NCBI RefSeq assembly: GCF_017545445.1
Contig: NZ_JAFWOM010000027.1
Location: 53,892-117,891 of the forward strand
DNA: 64,000 nucleotides
Direction: 5' to 3'
Source: Fibrobacter sp.
GTDB taxonomy: Bacteria > Fibrobacterota > Fibrobacteria > Fibrobacterales > Fibrobacteraceae
In this document: piece by piece, positions 1-8,556 of the stretch
Layout: each line of letters starts with the position of its first letter
Position numbering within the stretch: position 1 is the stretch's first letter
Program-made: the position numbers and the translations under genes
The notes under the pieces: model-generated
What the model saw: only the letters and a program-made list of their open reading frames with translations
The model's database searches: none
Told to the model about the DNA's origin: nothing

Positions 1-2885
1 TAAATGAATGTGATGTTCCGAATTTCTGGGCGCAAAATTTGGAAATGTTTCTGAACGATATTCGCAAATATCCCAATGTTGGGGTTGTTTTAAGTGTTCG
101 TTCAGAATATAAAGATTATGTTATATCTGAGCGGGTACAATCTTTACTTTGCCTTGTTACGCATAAAGGATTTAACACGGCTTCTTTTGAGGCTGTTAAA
201 CACTTTTTTGAATATTATGAAATAAATCTTCCAAATACGCCCATGCTGAATCCTGAATTTTCTAACCCTTTATTTTTAAAACTTTTTTGTGAATTGTTAA
301 AAAAAAGAGGATTGCACGAAATTCCTAGTGGGTTCAATAGTCTTCTTGATATTTTCAAAAACTATATTGAAGATGTTAATGAAAGAATTTCAAGAAAATA
401 TAATATAGATCCTTCACTGTATTTAATAAGAACATCTATAGAAAATATTGCTTTAGAAATGTTGAAACAAAAAAAAGAACTGATATCTAGCGAATGCGCT
501 CTCAAATCACTAGATGAATCATTCTGTAGTTCAGGAATTAGAGCTGTAGATATTTTTAGTGAATTAGTGTCTGAGGGAATTCTAATAAAATCTTATGATA
601 AAGAAAAAAAAGTAAGTATATTGTTTGCTTATGAAAGATATTATGATTTATTGGTCGCGAAAGCTTTGCTCGGAACAGAACATAATCCTGAAAATATTAA
701 ATTAATGTTTAAAGATGGTGGTTCATTGCATGAGTATGTTACATCTGAATTTGGTTTTTTCAATTATGTTGGGCTTTTGAATGCGTGGGCAATTCTTTTA
801 CCAGATAATTATGATTTGGAACTTTTCGAAATAATTGCGGATGAAGATATCATAGCAACGCAAGAGCCTTTTATTGAAGGGCTGTTGTGGCGTAAGAAAA
901 TAGATATAAGAAAAATTCATAATTACATAATTACATATATTTTGCCAGAAAAATATTATAAAAATAAATGGCTAGACACGCTTCTACTTTTGTGCTCAAA
1001 GCCAGAATGTGCATTAAATAGCGATTATCTCCATGAATATTTATTCCCATTAAGTATGGGAAACCGGGATGCTGAATGGTCTATTTTTATAAGTACACAA
1101 GATGACTCTGATATAAATAATGTTAAACGAATAATTGATTGGACTTGGCATAATGATGATTTAGAATTATTATCTGATGAATCAACTCGGTTATTAGGCC
1201 AAATGTTGATTTGGTTTTTGACATCAATGAATAGAGAAGTACGAGATGAATCATCAGCAGCTCTTGTAAATTTGCTGAAAAATAAAATAGATGTTTTGAT
1301 TTTCTTGTTAGATAAGTTTAAGAATGTGAATGATCCATATGTTTTGCAGAGAATGTACGCAGTTGCTTTTGGATGTGTGACAAATAATTTTAATAGGGAA
1401 AGTATAAAAAGTTTGTGCGAATGTGTATATAAAAATATTTTTGAATCTGCAAATGTTGTTCCTGATATTTTATTACGTGATTATGCAATGAATACAATTG
1501 AATATGGGAAATATTTAGGTATAAAATTTGATTTTGACATAAGGAAAATTTATCCACCATATAGAAGTGTAATGCCGACGCATTTCCCCACAAATAGTGA
1601 TGTTGATGCAAACTTGATTCCTTATGGAAAAAAGGTTGTTAGTTCTCCAGAATATGCAATAAATATAATTCTACATTCCATGACAACAGAATATGGTCGA
1701 GGAACATCGCATTATGGAGATTTTGGAAGATATGTTTGGGATAGTGCTTTTGATGATTGGAATATTGATACCAATTTATTGAGTAATTACGCCATAATGT
1801 GGATTCTAAAAGATAGTGGGTATGACTATAATATTCACGGTGAATTTGATATGAGTGTGTCTCATGGCGAACGTTTTGGAAATATATGTGAACGGATAGG
1901 AAAAAAATATCAGTGGATTGCTTTCTATGATTTGCTTGCAAGAGTGTCTGATAATTGCCAAATGAAAAAAGGTTCGTATAAGGGGAGCTTTGAACCCTTT
2001 GTAAGAGATTTTGATCCGACAACTATAAAAAAATCTATTTATAGTGCAGATGAATCTTTTTATTCTAGCATAATGAAAAAATTTCATTGGAATCAAAAAA
2101 ATAGAAAATGGATTGCAAAAAAGAATAACTTTCCTTCTGTAGGAAAATTTCTTTTTGAAAAAGATGCTGATAACGTAGAATGGATAATTTTGAACAAGTC
2201 AATGCATTTAAAACAATCAGATCGATTAAATGGAATGTTCAAGCCAAAGAAGGATTTCTTTTGTAGTGTAAACAGTTATATTATGACAGATAACGATTTT
2301 AATTCGTTTAAGAGTTGGGCGAAAAAACAAAATTTTTATGGAAGATTATTGCCAGAAAGCCATCAATGTTACAAGGTTTATTCTAGAGAGTACTGTTGGT
2401 CTAAAGCTTATGAAGCTGAATATGGTGATGATTATGATTGGGCTACGATTAGCGATTTGAAGAAGAAAGATGTTGCCGTGGTTGCATTGACAAACTACTA
2501 TTATTATTGGGAAAATGAATACGATCATTCAAAAAGAAGTCTTTTTTCATTTATAAGACCTTCAAAAGAATTATGCAAATTAATGGGCTTGCGTCAAGGA
2601 ATTAAAGATGGCGAATTTGTTGATGAATCTGGTCTTGTTGTTTGCAAAAATCCTTCTGTAAACGAAAAACACCCCTCATGTTTGATGGTTAGGAAAAAAG
2701 AATTTTTAAACGCCCTGAAAAATAATGGACTTAAAATTGCGTGGACAATTCTTGGTGAAAAACGAATAGATTCCTTAAAAAACGAAGATGATTATACATG
2801 GATGACATTATCGGGAATTGGGTATATGAGATGTGGTAAACCTACTGTAAAAATGAATCATTTTATGAATCGAGTAAGTTCGTGA
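1..2885 (+). CDS. STAND/NACHT-type NTPase, Avs-like antiphage sensor (5' end outside window)
   Basis: The reading frame is open from the window edge, so the N-terminus is missing; the internal TTG at 39 and ATG at 45 are not credible starts. The first visible residues (a DVPNFW stretch, then KYPNVGVVLSVRSEY) resemble the segment just after Walker B and sensor 1 of STAND ATPases of the Avs type, and a following NPEFSNPLFLKLFC stretch matches the helical part of that NTPase module. The remaining 800 or so residues look like the long, poorly conserved C-terminal region that in Avs proteins recognises phage proteins. The effector domain and Walker A would lie upstream of the window, so the subtype cannot be given. 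The gene is AT-rich and ends 20 bp before the ATPase-HNH pair on the same strand. Family assignment is from remembered motif similarity. Confidence 0.68.
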   Translation, partial: NECDVPNFWAQNLEMFLNDIRKYPNVGVVLSVRSEYKDYVISERVQSLLCLVTHKGFNTASFEAVKHFFEYYEINLPNTPMLNPEFSNPLFLKLFCELLKKRGLHEIPSGFNSLLDIFKNYIEDVNERISRKYNIDPSLYLIRTSIENIALEMLKQKKELISSECALKSLDESFCSSGIRAVDIFSELVSEGILIKSYDKEKKVSILFAYERYYDLLVAKALLGTEHNPENIKLMFKDGGSLHEYVTSEFGFFNYVGLLNAWAILLPDNYDLELFEIIADEDIIATQEPFIEGLLWRKKIDIRKIHNYIITYILPEKYYKNKWLDTLLLLCSKPECALNSDYLHEYLFPLSMGNRDAEWSIFISTQDDSDINNVKRIIDWTWHNDDLELLSDESTRLLGQMLIWFLTSMNREVRDESSAALVNLLKNKIDVLIFLLDKFKNVNDPYVLQRMYAVAFGCVTNNFNRESIKSLCECVYKNIFESANVVPDILLRDYAMNTIEYGKYLGIKFDFDIRKIYPPYRSVMPTHFPTNSDVDANLIPYGKKVVSSPEYAINIILHSMTTEYGRGTSHYGDFGRYVWDSAFDDWNIDTNLLSNYAIMWILKDSGYDYNIHGEFDMSVSHGERFGNICERIGKKYQWIAFYDLLARVSDNCQMKKGSYKGSFEPFVRDFDPTTIKKSIYSADESFYSSIMKKFHWNQKNRKWIAKKNNFPSVGKFLFEKDADNVEWIILNKSMHLKQSDRLNGMFKPKKDFFCSVNSYIMTDNDFNSFKSWAKKQNFYGRLLPESHQCYKVYSREYCWSKAYEAEYGDDYDWATISDLKKKDVAVVALTNYYYYWENEYDHSKRSLFSFIRPSKELCKLMGLRQGIKDGEFVDESGLVVCKNPSVNEKHPSCLMVRKKEFLNALKNNGLKIAWTILGEKRIDSLKNEDDYTWMTLSGIGYMRCGKPTVKMNHFMNRVSS

Positions 2886-2905
2886 AAAGATAAGGAAGAA
2901 AATTT

Positions 2906-4744
2906 ATGAAAAAATATATTTCTTTTTGGATTGACAAATATATTCCATTAGACGAATTTGACTCTAGTGGTCCATGCTTATTTGAAAATTTCTTGGTCAA
3001 TCTTTCATCTGAATATTATGTTCAAAAGGATGAACAACAACTTGTATTTACAATAAATAAAAGTATTTGCAAAAAGGAAGGGTATAATCCTTCATCATTT
3101 TTTTCGGAAAATATTTCTGATATGAAAGTATTTATCGGTGACAATGGTGCTGGTAAAACGCAGCTTTTAAAAAAAATAGCGAGGATTGCTGCTGGATATA
3201 ATGAGTGCAAAGAGAAATATGTACTGCTATGTGTAGACGATGAAAATAAAGAGTATGGTTATATTACAAATATTGAATCCGAAATAAAATGCGTTATAGC
3301 TGAAAATACATTTGATGGATATAGTGGAAAACGTTATGATTTGGCAGATACTTCTGAAGAGTCTTTACTTGGAGGTTTGTATGTGTATTATTCGCCTATT
3401 TTCAATGATGTGGATTATAGATTGGAAACAATGTCTTATACACCTATGTCATTGAATTTGAAAAATATTTCAACAGATGCTTTGATGGCCTATGATGTGA
3501 GTAGTTTAACAATTCTTCACGAAGAGTTGGACAAAAAATATAAAGATTGTGATCGTCTTAGTGCATATCTTAAAATGGAGCATCAGAGGCTTAACGATTT
3601 TTTAATCGAAAATGGTGAATATTTTTCAACATTTTTTAATGTTCCAAATCAATTAGTTTTTAAACCAATGCTAGAAAATGTTTTGGCATGTACAAATGTA
3701 CTTGTGTCTCGCAATGAGGATGCCTTTATAAATTTACATTTTGTTTACGAATTGCAAAATGAAGATAAAATTAAAGAGTTTAAATCTTTAGACGATGTTG
3801 CAAAACAAAAAATTCTAGAGCAATCAAGAATAGAAATAGTAAATCAGTTTAACTCGTTAAGTTTGGATGAAAAATTTCGCTATTCCTTGTTGTTGAATTA
3901 TTATTGTCATGATAAATTTGAATCTGAAGATGTGTTGAATGAATTGACTGGCTTTAAGGAAGTTCGTGATTTGGAATTATGGAAGCGATCTTTCCCTGTT
4001 GAATTGCAGAAAGTAATCGAAGAAATTCTTAGCGAATGTAGAAAAATAGGTATTTTACAAAAAAATGGTTATGAATTTAATGCTGAACGAAATAAGGAGC
4101 CGTTGAAAAAAATCAATCAATTGTATAACAGTCTTTTACTTGATACGCCATTCTTTGAATTTTCATTACCTAGGCCATTAAGTTCGGGAGAAAGATATCT
4201 CCTAAAATTCTATTATCGGTTGTATTCTGCGTTGAAAAATGAACGTTTTGAAAATTTATATTTGTTTATTGATGAGGCGGATACGTGCCAGCATCCGAGC
4301 TGGCAATATCATTGGATTGAGAGATTTGTTTTAGGTTTAAAAAAGATAAGTGATTCACTTAGACAAAATGGATATATATTAAAAGATTTATCTTGCCAGA
4401 TTTTTTTAACAACGCATTCTCCATTTGTTCTTACGGAGTTACTGCGTGATAACGTTGTCTTTTTGAAAAGGGTGTATAACGAAGAGAATGGTTTTTGGCA
4501 AAATGTGGAAGTTAGGGATTATTTGGTAGAAGATAAACCATCAACATTCTTTGCTGGCAATATGTTTGATATATTAAATTCTGGTTTTTTTGTAGAAAAT
4601 ACAATAGGAAATTTTGCTGAAAATAAAATAAAAGAATGTATTGATTTGATAAAAAAGAGGGAAAAGAGAGATTATGTAAATATGTTGATATCGCAAATAG
4701 GTGACCCTATATTAAAAGAGCTTGTTTCTAATCTAAGAGATTGA
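2906..4744 (+). CDS. AAA/ABC-type ATPase, Septu PtuA-like
   Basis: 612 residues with an SMC/OLD-like ATPase head: Walker A GDNGAGKT near residue 80, an ABC signature-like LSSGERYLL near 425, Walker B LFIDEAD near 452 and a switch histidine in TTHSPFVL near 500. A helical insertion of about 330 residues separates Walker A from the signature. The start is set by AAGGAAG nine bases upstream of ATG 2906. Its stop lies 4 bp before an HNH nuclease gene, and ATPase plus HNH is the composition of Septu defence systems (PtuA/PtuB). In that family the ATPase is thought to control the nuclease. A cassette with the upstream STAND gene is possible but not shown. Confidence 0.78.
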   Translation: MKKYISFWIDKYIPLDEFDSSGPCLFENFLVNLSSEYYVQKDEQQLVFTINKSICKKEGYNPSSFFSENISDMKVFIGDNGAGKTQLLKKIARIAAGYNECKEKYVLLCVDDENKEYGYITNIESEIKCVIAENTFDGYSGKRYDLADTSEESLLGGLYVYYSPIFNDVDYRLETMSYTPMSLNLKNISTDALMAYDVSSLTILHEELDKKYKDCDRLSAYLKMEHQRLNDFLIENGEYFSTFFNVPNQLVFKPMLENVLACTNVLVSRNEDAFINLHFVYELQNEDKIKEFKSLDDVAKQKILEQSRIEIVNQFNSLSLDEKFRYSLLLNYYCHDKFESEDVLNELTGFKEVRDLELWKRSFPVELQKVIEEILSECRKIGILQKNGYEFNAERNKEPLKKINQLYNSLLLDTPFFEFSLPRPLSSGERYLLKFYYRLYSALKNERFENLYLFIDEADTCQHPSWQYHWIERFVLGLKKISDSLRQNGYILKDLSCQIFLTTHSPFVLTELLRDNVVFLKRVYNEENGFWQNVEVRDYLVEDKPSTFFAGNMFDILNSGFFVENTIGNFAENKIKECIDLIKKREKRDYVNMLISQIGDPILKELVSNLRD

Positions 4745-4748
4745 TATT

Positions 4749-5768
4749 ATGATGCACATAGATATTTCTCCGAATATAAGTACGATTAAATCTAAACACC
4801 TTGCGTTTATTGCCGCAAGAAGAATTTCAGTAAAAAAAGGCAGAACAAAAAATAGAGAGATGTCCTTAGTTGCAAAACTAGATGTTTTTGAAAAAAAATA
4901 TAAAAATAGATATTCAAAATTTCCTTCCAAATTATCCAAGGAATTTTTGAAAGATTTGGATGATGTTGTTGTTGGAAATTTTTCTCGTCTTGAAGAGTTG
5001 AAATTAAAATACGATTGTTTGCATATCAGCAAGTCAATTTTGTCAAAAAGAAAGCATAATAAATACGAAAAATTCCTAATTAGTATGGGGAAAGAAATTT
5101 TGGAATTTATGGGTTATGATTCATTTTGCGAAGATAGTGCAAATTGGTGCTCTAGAAAATTTATTGATTTGTTGAAGGTGTCTACTTGTCCATATTGCAA
5201 TGCTCAATATATATATGTATCTTCAAATAATGAAGGAATTAAACCGCAAATAGATCATTTTTTCCCAAAAGCAGAAAATCCCATTTTTTCTTGCTCAGTT
5301 TATAATATGGTCCCATCTTGTTATAATTGCAATCATTTGAAGGCGGATAAAGAATGGCCCTTGTTTAATCCATATGTTTGCGGGTTTGATAATAACGCTG
5401 TATTTCGTATTACTGTCAAGGATAAAGAACAGGATGATATTGATAAAATTATTTTAAGAAAAAATTTTTATGGAAATATTAAATTGTTCTTAAAAGTGGA
5501 TTGTGAAGGTGTTGAAAAAATTAAAATAAATCATGCGAGAATGGCTTTTAAATTAGATGAATCATATAATTGTTTTCAGGCAGAACTAGTCGATTTAATA
5601 AAAAGACTTCAAAAATGTAATAAAATTAAAGGTGAAAATATCTCTAAAATATTAGGCTCAAAAGAGGAAATCAAAAGTTTACTTTTAGGAATCCCGCTAG
5701 GTGCAGAAACGAAAAACTATCTTTTTAAAAAGTTAAAAGAGGATTTTTGGAAGAAATTTTACAAATAG
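4749..5768 (+). CDS. HNH endonuclease, Septu PtuB-like
   Basis: 339 residues. The centre carries a zinc-supported HNH fold: CPYC near residue 146, QIDHFFPK near 166 giving the DH pair, and CYNCNHLKADKEW near 190 with the second cysteine pair and the N-H positions. This arrangement is typical of HNH nucleases paired with AAA ATPases in Septu and in retron-associated cassettes. The first 100 residues are lysine-rich and probably helical. The gene follows the ATPase by 4 bp and is followed after 6 bp by the next gene, so all are likely co-transcribed. It probably cleaves nucleic acid once released by the ATPase; the target is unknown. Confidence 0.8.
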   Translation: MMHIDISPNISTIKSKHLAFIAARRISVKKGRTKNREMSLVAKLDVFEKKYKNRYSKFPSKLSKEFLKDLDDVVVGNFSRLEELKLKYDCLHISKSILSKRKHNKYEKFLISMGKEILEFMGYDSFCEDSANWCSRKFIDLLKVSTCPYCNAQYIYVSSNNEGIKPQIDHFFPKAENPIFSCSVYNMVPSCYNCNHLKADKEWPLFNPYVCGFDNNAVFRITVKDKEQDDIDKIILRKNFYGNIKLFLKVDCEGVEKIKINHARMAFKLDESYNCFQAELVDLIKRLQKCNKIKGENISKILGSKEEIKSLLLGIPLGAETKNYLFKKLKEDFWKKFYK

Positions 5769-5774
5769 GTTTGT

Positions 5775-6875
5775 ATGCATGAATTCTTTGACAAATTTAA
5801 CGATTCAACCAAGGCAAAGCTTGGTATTTATAAGGCCTATATAACAAAATACCTTAAGGTGTTGAGTAAGGCCTATAAGCAAACGTGGAATACAAAGAAT
5901 TCCGTCTATATAGCAGATTTATTCGCTGGTCCTGGACAAGACGAAATGGGAAATCCTGGAAGTCCCATGATTTTATTGGACTATCTTTCTCAAACATATT
6001 TGGATGACTTGCAAGTAAAAATTTGCTTTAACGAAATGAATCCTGAAAAATGCCAAAAGCTCAATCAACTTGTATATGAACATAAGGCTCCCAAACAATC
6101 CTGGGTAGAGGTGAATGTTCAAAATCAGGACTATTCGGAGTTACTTCCTAAAATAATTGCAAAACACAAAAATCATAATTATTTCAAGAGATTCTTCTTT
6201 ATAGATCCTTTCGGTTATAAGGGCATTCATTTGGATGACATAAAGGCTATTTTGAATGATAGAAATACGGAACTTTTGCTCTTTTTGCCTGTATCCTTTA
6301 TTTATCGTTTTAAAAGTAAGGACGAAGATTATAAAGCTATAAGAATGTTCTTAGATGATTTTATATCTGTACCAAATCCATCTATGATAGGAAGTGATGT
6401 TGCCTTTGTTCGCAGCATTCTTGATACGCTTCGAGAAAAGTTGGGCTTATTTGTTGATAGTTTTATCATTCAAGACAATTCTGGTAAAGGACATAATTGT
6501 TTGATTTATTTTTCCAATAACCGCAAAGGTCTGGAAAAATTTGTCGAAACGAAATGGGAAATTGATGGAGAAGAGGGAACTGGTTATGAAAGGAATAAAA
6601 ATGATCAAGTTTCTTTCTTGGAATCTTTTTTCAGAGACTCTCTTGAAGATAAGTTGATGTTTTATTTAAAGACTGGTTCTAAAACGAATATAGAGGTCCG
6701 TAATTTTTGTTATGAACATGGCTCTCTGCCTAAACATGGTAATGCGGCATTGAGAAAATTTGTAGAACAAGGAAAGATTCAAGTTTGTGCATGCGACGAA
6801 TCTAAAAAATTAAGAAAGAATGCGTTCTACCTTGACGATGATAAAACCGAAAAAATTTATATCAAGGCTATCTAG
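5775..6875 (+). CDS. Three-Cys-motif partner protein (TcmP family)
   Basis: 366 residues. The N-terminus (FFDKFNDSTKAKLGIYKAY...), the glycine-rich DLFAGPG near residue 48 and the FFFIDPFGYKG near residue 140 are typical of the TcmP family, named because it is encoded beside a small protein with a three-cysteine motif. DLFAGPG resembles the SAM-binding motif I of class I methyltransferases, so a Rossmann-like fold is likely, but the activity is not established. The C-terminal third looks like a winged-helix or helical tail. The next gene starts at the base after this stop codon and is exactly the expected DUF5131 partner, which strengthens the call. No strong Shine-Dalgarno is visible. Confidence 0.85.
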   Translation: MHEFFDKFNDSTKAKLGIYKAYITKYLKVLSKAYKQTWNTKNSVYIADLFAGPGQDEMGNPGSPMILLDYLSQTYLDDLQVKICFNEMNPEKCQKLNQLVYEHKAPKQSWVEVNVQNQDYSELLPKIIAKHKNHNYFKRFFFIDPFGYKGIHLDDIKAILNDRNTELLLFLPVSFIYRFKSKDEDYKAIRMFLDDFISVPNPSMIGSDVAFVRSILDTLREKLGLFVDSFIIQDNSGKGHNCLIYFSNNRKGLEKFVETKWEIDGEEGTGYERNKNDQVSFLESFFRDSLEDKLMFYLKTGSKTNIEVRNFCYEHGSLPKHGNAALRKFVEQGKIQVCACDESKKLRKNAFYLDDDKTEKIYIKAI

Positions 6876-7604
6876 ATGAAGACTACAAAAATTGAATGGA
6901 CTGATCAGACTTGGAATCCGGTTACAGGGTGTGACCGTTTATCTGAAGGCTGTGCAAATTGTTATGCGGCAACAATGTCTTTGCGTTTGCAGAATATGGG
7001 GCTTGATAAGTATAAAAATGGTTTTGATGTTACAGTACACGAAGAATCATTAGATGAGCCTCTTCATTGGCGTTCACCCAGCAATATCTTTGTATGTTCC
7101 ATGAGCGACTTGTTTAATGAAAAGGTTCCGTTTACTTTTATTGACGAGGTTTTCAAAACAATCAAAAAGGCAACGAACCATCGTTTTCAAATACTAACAA
7201 AAAGAGCGGAACGAATGGAGGAGTATTTTAAAACTCGAAGTGTGCCGGATAATGCATGGATTGGAGTGACCGTTGAAAATGCCGCTCGTAAAAATCGTAT
7301 AGCAGTATTACGTAAGATAAACGCAAAAGTTCGCTTTCTTTCATGTGAGCCGTTGCTGAGTGATCTTGGTAAGATAAATCTTGATGGTATTCACTGGGTT
7401 ATTGTCGGTGGCGAAAGCGGCCCTAAGGCGAGACCGATGCAAAAGGCATGGGTTGAAAATATCCAGAGGCAGGCTTTGGAACAGAAAGTTGCATTTTTCT
7501 TTAAACAGTGGGGAACATGGGGCGTTGACGGCGTTCGCCGTTCTAAAAAGGCAAACGGAAAGTTGTTAAACGGGAAAATTTACCAAGCGATGCCGAAAGG
7601 GTAG
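6876..7604 (+). CDS. DUF5131 (phage Gp37/Gp68-like) three-Cys protein
   Basis: 242 residues. The N-terminus has the family hallmark KIEWTDQTWNPVTGC and then a CX6CX2C cluster (Cys19, Cys26, Cys29), which resembles a radical-SAM-type metal cluster site but is not the canonical CX3CX2C. Further conserved blocks are NIFVCSMSDLFNE, FQILTKRAERM, WIGVTVEN and VGGESGPKARPM. Family members occur in phages and in bacteria beside TcmP, as here, with no intergenic space, so both proteins are probably made together and act together. The biochemical role is unknown. This is the last plus-strand gene of the AT-rich block. Confidence 0.88.
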   Translation: MKTTKIEWTDQTWNPVTGCDRLSEGCANCYAATMSLRLQNMGLDKYKNGFDVTVHEESLDEPLHWRSPSNIFVCSMSDLFNEKVPFTFIDEVFKTIKKATNHRFQILTKRAERMEEYFKTRSVPDNAWIGVTVENAARKNRIAVLRKINAKVRFLSCEPLLSDLGKINLDGIHWVIVGGESGPKARPMQKAWVENIQRQALEQKVAFFFKQWGTWGVDGVRRSKKANGKLLNGKIYQAMPKG

Positions 7605-7623
7605 AATGTATGGTCTTGAAAAA

Positions 7624-7773
7624 TTATTTTGTTTTCTTTTTGGGGTTGAGTTTGCTGAATCCCCCATAACTATAGCATGTTGAGTTTACTTTATTTGAAT
7701 TTGTTTGTCCATTTGAATTGTGGTTGCCAAAATTTCCATTACTATCTTGATTTAATACCTTTTTCTCTGTCAT
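7624..7773 (-). CDS. 49-residue protein with C-terminal GFSKLNP motif
   Basis: A short minus-strand frame of 49 codons plus stop, starting at ATG 7773 with AAAGGAC eight bases upstream. The product is rich in Asn, Gly, Ser and Gln in its first 30 residues and ends in YGGFSKLNP followed by a lysine-rich tail. The GFxxLNP motif recurs twice in the other tiny protein of this cassette (8325-8480). The motif codons differ synonymously between copies (gga ttc ... ctc aac ccc here; ggt ttt ... ctt aat cca there), so what is conserved is the peptide rather than a DNA repeat. It begins 33 bp after the membrane protein gene and is probably in the same transcript. Function unknown. Confidence 0.65.
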   Translation of the reverse strand: MTEKKVLNQDSNGNFGNHNSNGQTNSNKVNSTCYSYGGFSKLNPKKKTK

Positions 7774-7806
7774 AAAAATGTCCTTTTTTGTGAAATATAG
7801 GTGGCT

Positions 7807-8316
7807 TTAAGTTGAAAGGCATTTTACCTGGATTGAGCAAAATCCTAAAAAGAAAATAAAAGTAACAAATGCGCTTATTCCTATAATGAAAGACCACTTA
7901 GAAATGGAATCAAAATTTGACAATTTTTTTTCATACGTGTCTATGTCGGAGTCATCTGCTTCAAATAAGCAGGCCTTGAGATAATCCGCATTTCTATTAA
8001 AAATCATTGCGTTTGTTATCATACACACAACGAAACTAATTATTGAAATCAACATGATGGTAAATTGAAAATGATTCATTGGATTTTTTATCAAAGCAGC
8101 ATAAATTGTTGCTATAAATCCTACTAAAATTGATGAAATGGTAAGCATGGTTTTGTCATGTTCCATTTTTGTTTGTAACCATGCAGAGATTCCTTGCTCA
8201 AACCATGCAAGGTGCTTTTGTTCATCAATAGAAGATCCCTGTTTGGGGCAATCCTCCCTATGTGAGGATGTGTTTTCGCTTACTTCTAGTAAGCAGAATT
8301 TAATACTATTTTTCAT
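7807..8316 (-). CDS. Small three-helix membrane protein, candidate pore/effector
   Basis: 169 residues. After a soluble N-terminal stretch of about 55 residues with WFEQGISAWLQTKMEHDK there are three hydrophobic segments, at roughly 57-77, 84-107 and 141-163, separated by a charged loop of about 30 residues. The helix entering TM1 (E-x-D-K-x-x-L-T-I-S) and the charged loop recall small SLATT-like membrane proteins often found in defence islands, where such proteins serve as membrane-disrupting effectors. That similarity is only general. The start lies 8 bp after the upstream tiny gene, with no good ribosome site of its own, so translational coupling is likely. The third cassette member follows 33 bp downstream. 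Confidence 0.7.
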   Translation of the reverse strand: MKNSIKFCLLEVSENTSSHREDCPKQGSSIDEQKHLAWFEQGISAWLQTKMEHDKTMLTISSILVGFIATIYAALIKNPMNHFQFTIMLISIISFVVCMITNAMIFNRNADYLKACLFEADDSDIDTYEKKLSNFDSISKWSFIIGISAFVTFIFFLGFCSIQVKCLST

Positions 8317-8324
8317 TGCAAATA

Positions 8325-8480
8325 TTACTTCTTTTGATTAGAAGTGTTGTTAATTGGATTAAGTTTATTAAACCCCTCAACGCTGGCTTTTGTAGATATT
8401 CCTTGTGTTTGTGGTGGTTTTTGGGCGGTTGGATTAAGTTGTTTAAAACCAGTAATACTTTCTTGCAAGTTTTTTTTCAT
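8325..8480 (-). CDS. 51-residue protein with two GFxxLNP motifs
   Basis: A minus-strand frame of 51 codons starting at ATG 8480, preceded by AGAGGA with seven bases of spacing. The motif appears as GFKQLNP at residues 11-17 and GFNKLNP at 36-42, separated by a proline/glutamine-rich linker; the protein is hydrophilic with no membrane segment or cysteine. It is the first gene of a three-gene cassette, followed 8 bp later by the small membrane protein and then by a second motif protein. Roles such as inhibitor, trigger, scaffold or precursor peptide are all possible; none is shown. The plus strand here is open in two frames, but those lack a ribosome site and family features. Confidence 0.68.
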   Translation of the reverse strand: MKKNLQESITGFKQLNPTAQKPPQTQGISTKASVEGFNKLNPINNTSNQKK

Positions 8481-8556
8481 GTTTGGTTCCTCTTTTTGCA
8501 GAAATATACAATATTTTTTTATGAGTAAGTGCGCTGAAGCAAAAATGCATGATAAT

